This document shows positions 5,241-9,893 of a stretch of 9,893 nt of DNA, one piece after another. The stretch is from Simkania sp. (GTDB taxonomy: Bacteria > Chlamydiota > Chlamydiia > Chlamydiales > Simkaniaceae). Each line of letters opens with the position of its first letter. Positions within the stretch are counted from its first letter, which is position 1. The position numbers and the translations under genes are program-made. Location of the stretch: the NCBI GenBank assembly GCA_028279205.1, contig JANQSR010000180.1, positions 1 to 9,893 of the forward strand, given 5' to 3'. A model generated the notes under the pieces. It saw nothing but the letters and a program-made list of their open reading frames with translations. It did no database searches and was not told the DNA's origin.

Positions 5241-6575
5241 TTGACAGAATCAATTGAAAAGAGATGGTCGGAGTTCGTCCGCTCTGTAAAAAAGCGGTGT
5301 AGCCGTGTCGAATATGCAAATTGGATCGATCCGGTTCAAGTTGACAGCCAGGCAGAAGTTCCCACTTTGCTCGTTCCGAATATCTTTGTTCGTGAGTATT
5401 TGCTCGGCAATTACAAGGTTGAGCTGAGCGCGCTTTTTAAAGGGGCGGAGGGGAAGGGGCTCGATCTGCAATTTGTTGTTCAAGAACAAAGATCTGAAAA
5501 CCCCAAAACGCGTGAGAAGCCAAAGCCGTATAAAGAGCACAATCCTCTCGGGAAAGGGGTCATGCTCAATGAAAACTATACGTTTGATCATTTCATTGAG
5601 GGGCCATCCAATCAGTTTATCAAATCTGCCTGTTTGGGCGTTGCCTCCAAGCCAGGCAACTCTTACAATCCACTCTTTATCCATGGGGGGGCAGGCCTTG
5701 GGAAAACACACCTTTTGCATGCGATTGGCCATTTTTTGTTAAAAACAGACAAAAAATGCCGTTTCCAGTGCATCACAACAGAGAGTTTTATCGATGATCT
5801 AGTTGTCCATCTGCGTCACAAATCGGTTGACAAGATGAAACACTATTTTCGCAACTTGGACGTGCTTTTGGTCGACGATATTCAGTTCTTGCAAAACCGG
5901 CTCAATTTTGAAGAGGAGTTTTGCAACACATTTGAAACGCTGATCAACCGGCATGGACAGATCGTGATCACGAGTGACAAACCCCCAGGTCAGCTCAAAT
6001 TATCTGAGAGGATGGTAGCTCGTATGGAGTGGGGACTCGTCGCTCATATCGGAATGCCAGATGTTGAAACCCGTGTGGCTATTTTGCAACACAAAGCGGA
6101 GCAAAGAGGGTTTAGGCTCTCTAACAAAATTGCCTTTTACATCGCCGAGCGCATCTTTAACAATGTGCGCCAAATAGAGGGGGCTGTCAATCGGTTGAGC
6201 GCTTACTGCCGGATGAAACGGCTTCAAGCAACAGAAGAGGTTGTTGAAAAGACACTCGGCGAAGTCTTCTACTCGATGCCACAAAATTCTATTTCAATTG
6301 ATCACATTTTAAACAGTGTCTCTTCGATGTTTAATGTGAGTGAGAGTGAGATACGGGGATCAAAGAGAAACAAAGAGATTGCAACGGCGCGTCAGATCGC
6401 GATGTATTTAGCCAAAGAGCTGATTGGGGAATCTCTTTCGAGAATTGCCGCCGCTTTTGGAGGAAAGAAGCATTCGACCCTTTTGTATGCTTGGAAAAAA
6501 GTCTCTAAAGAGATAGAGGGCAATGAGAAGCTGCGTCGTCAGATCCAAATGACGCGTCGACATATTGAGGCCTAA
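5241..6575 (+). CDS. dnaA: Chromosomal replication initiator DnaA, divergent
   Basis: From the proposed TTG start the protein has 444 residues, close to normal DnaA length. Domain I (about 1-80) has RWSEFVRSVKKR and YANWIDPV; a short basic domain II linker spans about 82-105. The AAA+ domain begins at NYTFDHFIEGPSN and shows Walker A GGAGLGKTH (149-157), Walker B LLVDDIQFL (209-217), sensor I TSDKPP, a box VII arginine in ARMEWGL (R261) and sensor II R310 in RQIEGAVNRL. Domain IV carries IRGSKRNKEIATARQIAMYL and FGGKKHSTLLYA. The usual FGGRDHTT is FGGKKHST here, so the family's conserved aspartate is lysine. It binds ATP and origin DNA to open the duplex. No in-frame ATG occurs near the N-terminus; TTG 5241 fits domain I, and GGA lies nine bases upstream. 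TTG 5073 would add 56 repeat-derived residues. Chlamydiae carry two DnaA paralogues, and this may be either one. Confidence 0.88.
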   Translation: MTESIEKRWSEFVRSVKKRCSRVEYANWIDPVQVDSQAEVPTLLVPNIFVREYLLGNYKVELSALFKGAEGKGLDLQFVVQEQRSENPKTREKPKPYKEHNPLGKGVMLNENYTFDHFIEGPSNQFIKSACLGVASKPGNSYNPLFIHGGAGLGKTHLLHAIGHFLLKTDKKCRFQCITTESFIDDLVVHLRHKSVDKMKHYFRNLDVLLVDDIQFLQNRLNFEEEFCNTFETLINRHGQIVITSDKPPGQLKLSERMVARMEWGLVAHIGMPDVETRVAILQHKAEQRGFRLSNKIAFYIAERIFNNVRQIEGAVNRLSAYCRMKRLQATEEVVEKTLGEVFYSMPQNSISIDHILNSVSSMFNVSESEIRGSKRNKEIATARQIAMYLAKELIGESLSRIAAAFGGKKHSTLLYAWKKVSKEIEGNEKLRRQIQMTRRHIEA

Positions 6576-6582
6576 AAGCACC

Positions 6583-7266
6583 TTAGCGCTCAACAAAGAG
6601 CGTCAAGATGTAGATGCTTTTGGGAAAAAGAGATAGAATCGCATCGCGCGCAAGGCGCACCCTCTTGCTTTTCCTTGCGATGTCAGAGATCAGGTAGACC
6701 GTTTGATCTTTTAGGTTGTTTGAGAAAAATGTTTTGGTTTGAAACCCAATTTTCTCCCCCCTTTCCACAGTTTTCAAGACGGGCTTGCATTGGACAGAAA
6801 ATAGCTTGCTCAGTTCTTTGGCTATCAGGTGATTGGGCTGTCTTTTGAGAGAGAGCTTTTCCAGACGGGAATGGGGAATCGGAACTATTGCATCGGGAAA
6901 GGGCCATTTGAGTCTTTTCCATTTGATCAAGAGAAAAGAGGCAAACGTTTTAGCTATATCTTGACTCTCATAGACGCGCAAGTATTCGTATAGGTGGTAG
7001 GCGGGTCCTTCTAATGAAAAGCAGCAGCTAAACGGCATCAGGTAGATAGGATGGGCTTTGCAGCTAACGCACCGCATGCTCTTTGTCAAGCGGCTTATTT
7101 TCCCACAGATTTGGCAACAAAGATTCGGATCGATCCATTCGATTTGCTCAAAGCATGTTTTGCAGATCCACCTCTCTTTTCCAAAAATCTGCATGTGGCA
7201 GTGGAGACAGAAAGAGGGGTAAAAAAAATGGAGCAAGTGGGAAACTGTTTGCGAAAACTTCTTCAT
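6583..7266 (-). CDS. comF: ComF-like protein with zinc-ribbon and degenerate phosphoribosyltransferase domain
   Basis: The 227-residue protein has ComF family layout. The N-terminus carries cysteine pairs C20-x2-C23 and C35-x2-C38, then C51-x2-C54 and C66-x2-C69, a likely zinc-binding region. A PRTase-like half follows with DAIVPIPHSRLEKL (125-138), matching the family's D-x-I-V-P-V-P motif, and KRQPNHLIAKEL where RGFNQ-x-x-x-LA is usual. Where ComF/PRTases have the PRPP loop (D-D-x-x-T-T-G-A/S), this one reads LISDIARKSKR (192-202), so PRPP binding or catalysis is doubtful. ComF proteins are linked to DNA uptake in naturally transformable bacteria, with unclear biochemistry. Its ATG overlaps the TGA of the upstream AsmA-like gene (ATGA at 7266-7263), implying coupling. 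The stop is 7 bases from the converging dnaA stop. Confidence 0.75.
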   Translation of the reverse strand: MKKFSQTVSHLLHFFYPSFCLHCHMQIFGKERWICKTCFEQIEWIDPNLCCQICGKISRLTKSMRCVSCKAHPIYLMPFSCCFSLEGPAYHLYEYLRVYESQDIAKTFASFLLIKWKRLKWPFPDAIVPIPHSRLEKLSLKRQPNHLIAKELSKLFSVQCKPVLKTVERGEKIGFQTKTFFSNNLKDQTVYLISDIARKSKRVRLARDAILSLFPKSIYILTLFVER

Positions 7267-9893
7267 TCCAATGAATACCGGATTTTTTTAAAAGTGCCCC
7301 CGATCGAAAGGGTAAAGGGCTGCGTTACTTTTAACAAAACATCTTGTTTCATCTTAATCTTGATATTCAGATTTCCGTCCAAATCGATGTAAGAGGCCTC
7401 TATGGGTGATAGATAAAATTTCGACCGTTTGCCTTCGCTGTGACTATCTAAAAGCTCTTTGAGATAGATTCTACCCCCTTCTAGAAAGTAATCGAGTCTT
7501 CCGCGGATCGGAACCAAAAGACCCGTATCCAAGCCGAGCTTGGCCAAGAGTTCAAAAGGGAGATCAAGAATGTTATAATCATTTTTGAAGGTGTTGGTAA
7601 AGGTGAGTGTTCCTTCTCCTTTAAAGCTTTTGGGATCGCCCAAAACCCCTTGGAGATTTTGGAAGCTCAAGTCGCGGATCGTCAGCGGCTTGATCTGTCT
7701 TTCGTAGGATCCGATCTTTTTTAGTAGACTGGGGCGAAAATCTTGGACAGTGATCGTTGGAATCACGACTTTCCACGGCCGATTTTTCTCTCTGCTTAGC
7801 TCGATGGTTTCAATCGCAAAAATTCCCGACACATCGCTAAGGGTCAAATTTTTGAGCTCAATACGGTTTATATCAGCCCTAATTTCGCTCATGAGCGTTT
7901 CCATTTGGGATCCTAAAAGCTCAAACCGTTTGCCTTTGAGATAGCCCGTGAAATAAGAGTTTGAAAGGTGGTTTTTTGAAAGAATGAGATCCCCGCTTAG
8001 CTCATAACCTTTCCCTACTTCACATTTTTCAACCATCTTCTGCATAAAAGAGGGGAGATAGGGAGCAATTTTTGGAAGATCCATTTTGAGCTGCCCCGTG
8101 AGAGCCATCCTATCCAAACAGGATTTTCGAGGGTCGTGGTGAAGCGATACATCCAATCCATTTATAGACCCTTCAACGCTTTGAATAAAAAACCCTTTGC
8201 TCTCTTGATAACTGCCCACAATGGAGAGTCGATTTTTGGAAAGATCACAAGTTTCTCTATCTTTGATGGTCACACTAGCTTTGAAATGGGGCAAAAGAGC
8301 CGCTCTAGCCTGAATTTTGAAAGGGCGCTCTTCAAAAGCTGTGTGCAGTTCTAGATCGATCTTCCCATCGTTTAGCAGGTATTGGCAATGGTGCAGATGG
8401 CACGATTTATTTCGAATCCAGTAATAGCCCTCTTTCAAAGATCCGGAAAGAGAGAGCTTCTCCCCCCAAGTAAAATCAAACGTCAACTCTGTCTGATTGT
8501 CCCATCTAAGAGGGTGCTCGAAAAGGGTGAGAGAGCCTTCTCTTTCTCCAAAATAGGGAAGGGCGCGCTTGGAGGCCAAGTGATGGAGCATTTCGGGAGG
8601 CAAAACCAAGTGAACCTTTTTTCCTTCCCATTTTTTTCTTCTATGTTCATAGCTTAAAAGTTCAACGTGACACTTGCCCCACAGCCGATCTGCTGAAGGG
8701 TCAAAAAATTCAAAAGCGGCCTCTTCAATTTCAATCCCTTTTCCTAGAGAAAGATCGAATCGAATAGGTTTTGTACTTTCAAGATGCAACTGCGCCTTGC
8801 CGATCCCTTTGCCTGTTAAATTTAGATTGGCATTTAGATGAGCCTTTTCAATCCCTTCCGAAAAATCACACTCTAAAGTCCCAAGTGCTGATAGACTTCC
8901 TCCAAAATAGGTTCGGTGTGTCTCATTTAAAGAGGGGAAGTGCTCAAGCAACCAGTCAAGATCGACCTCCAGATGTTTTAAAGGAAGTTCGACTTTTCCT
9001 CTTCCTTTGCTTAAAAATCCATCCTCTCCTCTCATTTTGCACTTATTCCATTCGACGGTAAAAAAGGGAATACTCCAGAAATCTTCCTTTCTCTCCATCT
9101 CTCCCCTCATCTTTAGAGATCCAGAAGAGAAAGAGCATAGGCCAATTTTGCTTTTCTCTTTTTTCAAGTGAAGTAGCACTGCATCAGTATCAATTTTTCC
9201 AAAAACAAACCGGTCACTCTTAATCTCAAGGTCTAAGTGTTCTAAAGCCCGATTGAAGAGGAGTTTGATGTGGGCGGCTCCTTCAAACTGAGGAGTTTGC
9301 GCCCTTTTTAGATCAGCGATTTGAACGGGTAAAAACCCAGCGTGGTCAAAGAAGTCGAGATGATGGTACAAGTCACGTGCAGATAGGTCTGTCTCAAGTT
9401 CGATGGAGTCGATCCTTTTTTGCTCATCGAGCAAGAAGGTGCGCGCATCAATTTTTGCGCCGAAGAAATGGGTAAGTTCAGAATCTAACTGAACCTGCAT
9501 CTTTTCTTCCTCTAGGGTCTGATCTGCCCTACCAACGAGGCGACAGATGTCGTGGGTCTTTGTTTCTAATCTGATATCATAGACCCAGCACCCCTGTTTA
9601 AAATCAATTTGAGCAAGTGGAATATTGAGATGGTATTTTTTGGAAGAGGCCTCTTTTAGAGAGAGGTAACCACGACTTTCGGTAACATTCAACTTTTGAG
9701 TCTCCCAGCACCATTCACACTTCGCTTCTAAATCTTTGAAAGAGCAAAAAGGGGTGATCGGGTAAGTGCCGTTTTTAAGTTTCATATTCACATTCCAGTC
9801 GATTAGCTCCTTTTTCTCTCCCAAATAGGCTTTAAGATACATTCCTTGCCTTCCACTTTCCCACTCACCTTCTAGCGGCAGGGTGATCTTTTT
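7263..9893 (-). CDS. Large AsmA-like envelope protein, 5' end outside window
   Basis: The minus-strand frame is open from the right edge (876 residues visible). An ATG at 9842 gives 859 residues, but 17 more in-frame codons without a stop precede it, so the true N-terminus, probably with a membrane anchor, lies outside. The sequence is long, repetitive in texture and beta-rich: many short alternating strands such as HLNANLNLTGKG and SLTLFEHPL, with no catalytic motif. The last ~140 residues, from about LTIRDLSFQNLQG through FKGEGTLTFTNTF, LPFELLAKLGL, GRLDYFLEGGRIYLKEL and a final IGGTFKKIRYSLE, match the AsmA-like C-terminal region. AsmA/TamB-type proteins span the periplasm and are implicated in lipid or protein traffic to the outer membrane. 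It is directly followed by, and overlaps, the ComF-like gene. Family call good, exact orthologue unknown. Confidence 0.65.
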   Translation of the reverse strand, partial: KKITLPLEGEWESGRQGMYLKAYLGEKKELIDWNVNMKLKNGTYPITPFCSFKDLEAKCEWCWETQKLNVTESRGYLSLKEASSKKYHLNIPLAQIDFKQGCWVYDIRLETKTHDICRLVGRADQTLEEEKMQVQLDSELTHFFGAKIDARTFLLDEQKRIDSIELETDLSARDLYHHLDFFDHAGFLPVQIADLKRAQTPQFEGAAHIKLLFNRALEHLDLEIKSDRFVFGKIDTDAVLLHLKKEKSKIGLCSFSSGSLKMRGEMERKEDFWSIPFFTVEWNKCKMRGEDGFLSKGRGKVELPLKHLEVDLDWLLEHFPSLNETHRTYFGGSLSALGTLECDFSEGIEKAHLNANLNLTGKGIGKAQLHLESTKPIRFDLSLGKGIEIEEAAFEFFDPSADRLWGKCHVELLSYEHRRKKWEGKKVHLVLPPEMLHHLASKRALPYFGEREGSLTLFEHPLRWDNQTELTFDFTWGEKLSLSGSLKEGYYWIRNKSCHLHHCQYLLNDGKIDLELHTAFEERPFKIQARAALLPHFKASVTIKDRETCDLSKNRLSIVGSYQESKGFFIQSVEGSINGLDVSLHHDPRKSCLDRMALTGQLKMDLPKIAPYLPSFMQKMVEKCEVGKGYELSGDLILSKNHLSNSYFTGYLKGKRFELLGSQMETLMSEIRADINRIELKNLTLSDVSGIFAIETIELSREKNRPWKVVIPTITVQDFRPSLLKKIGSYERQIKPLTIRDLSFQNLQGVLGDPKSFKGEGTLTFTNTFKNDYNILDLPFELLAKLGLDTGLLVPIRGRLDYFLEGGRIYLKELLDSHSEGKRSKFYLSPIEASYIDLDGNLNIKIKMKQDVLLKVTQPFTLSIGGTFKKIRYSLE

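Noticed and set aside
5250..5732. 160-residue frame antisense to dnaA
   Set aside because: It lies wholly inside the dnaA coding region, whose family identity is certain; the antisense frame shows no family motif.
6587..6602. CGCTC/GAGCG hairpin at the convergent dnaA/comF ends as a bidirectional terminator
   Set aside because: Only five pairs, located inside the end of comF, and no T-run follows on either side.

Overview
The window (about 42-44% GC by eye) reads as a dense chromosomal segment of a Gram-negative bacterium. The mix of genes suggests an environmental chlamydia (Parachlamydiales-like): a divergent DnaA, a UvsE-type UV endonuclease, a very large AsmA-like envelope protein, a ComF-like protein and an orphan acidic protein. 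The phylum is an inference from overall character; no marker gene here proves it. No tRNA, rRNA, insertion sequence, phage gene or CRISPR array was found.

Layout, left to right. Positions 1-966 (minus) hold the 5' part of a family 2 glycosyltransferase with an N-terminal membrane anchor; its 3' end lies beyond the left edge. Upstream of it is a 312-residue orphan protein (1141-2079, minus) that appears to be an internal duplication of one ~130-residue domain. A strong hairpin at 1092-1120 follows its stop. A 423-base non-coding gap (2080-2502) separates it from a divergent plus-strand pair: an atypical SDR/DUF2867 oxidoreductase-like gene (2503-3945) and uvsE (3942-4862). The two share an ATGA stop/start overlap and so look translationally coupled.

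The next gap (4863-5240) carries two arrays of 9-bp direct repeats, and the second runs in frame into the open frame of dnaA (5241-6575, TTG start proposed). dnaA converges on a minus-strand pair: a large AsmA-like protein (7263-9893, 5' end beyond the right edge) followed, again with an ATGA overlap, by a ComF-like gene (6583-7266).

How the genes relate. SDR and uvsE may form a small operon, and UvsE links it to UV damage. dnaA is a replication initiator or related regulator with an altered DNA-contact motif. The AsmA-like/ComF pair is transcribed towards dnaA and leaves only 7 bases between the stops. Several proteins look like non-canonical family members: UvsE lacks the lysine reported to be carboxylated in the Thermus enzyme, the ComF-like protein has lost the PRPP-loop signature, and DnaA has lysine where the family motif has aspartate. 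I do not see a clearly new multi-gene system. The best leads are the duplicated-domain orphan, the 9-bp arrays in front of dnaA, and the SDR-uvsE coupling.
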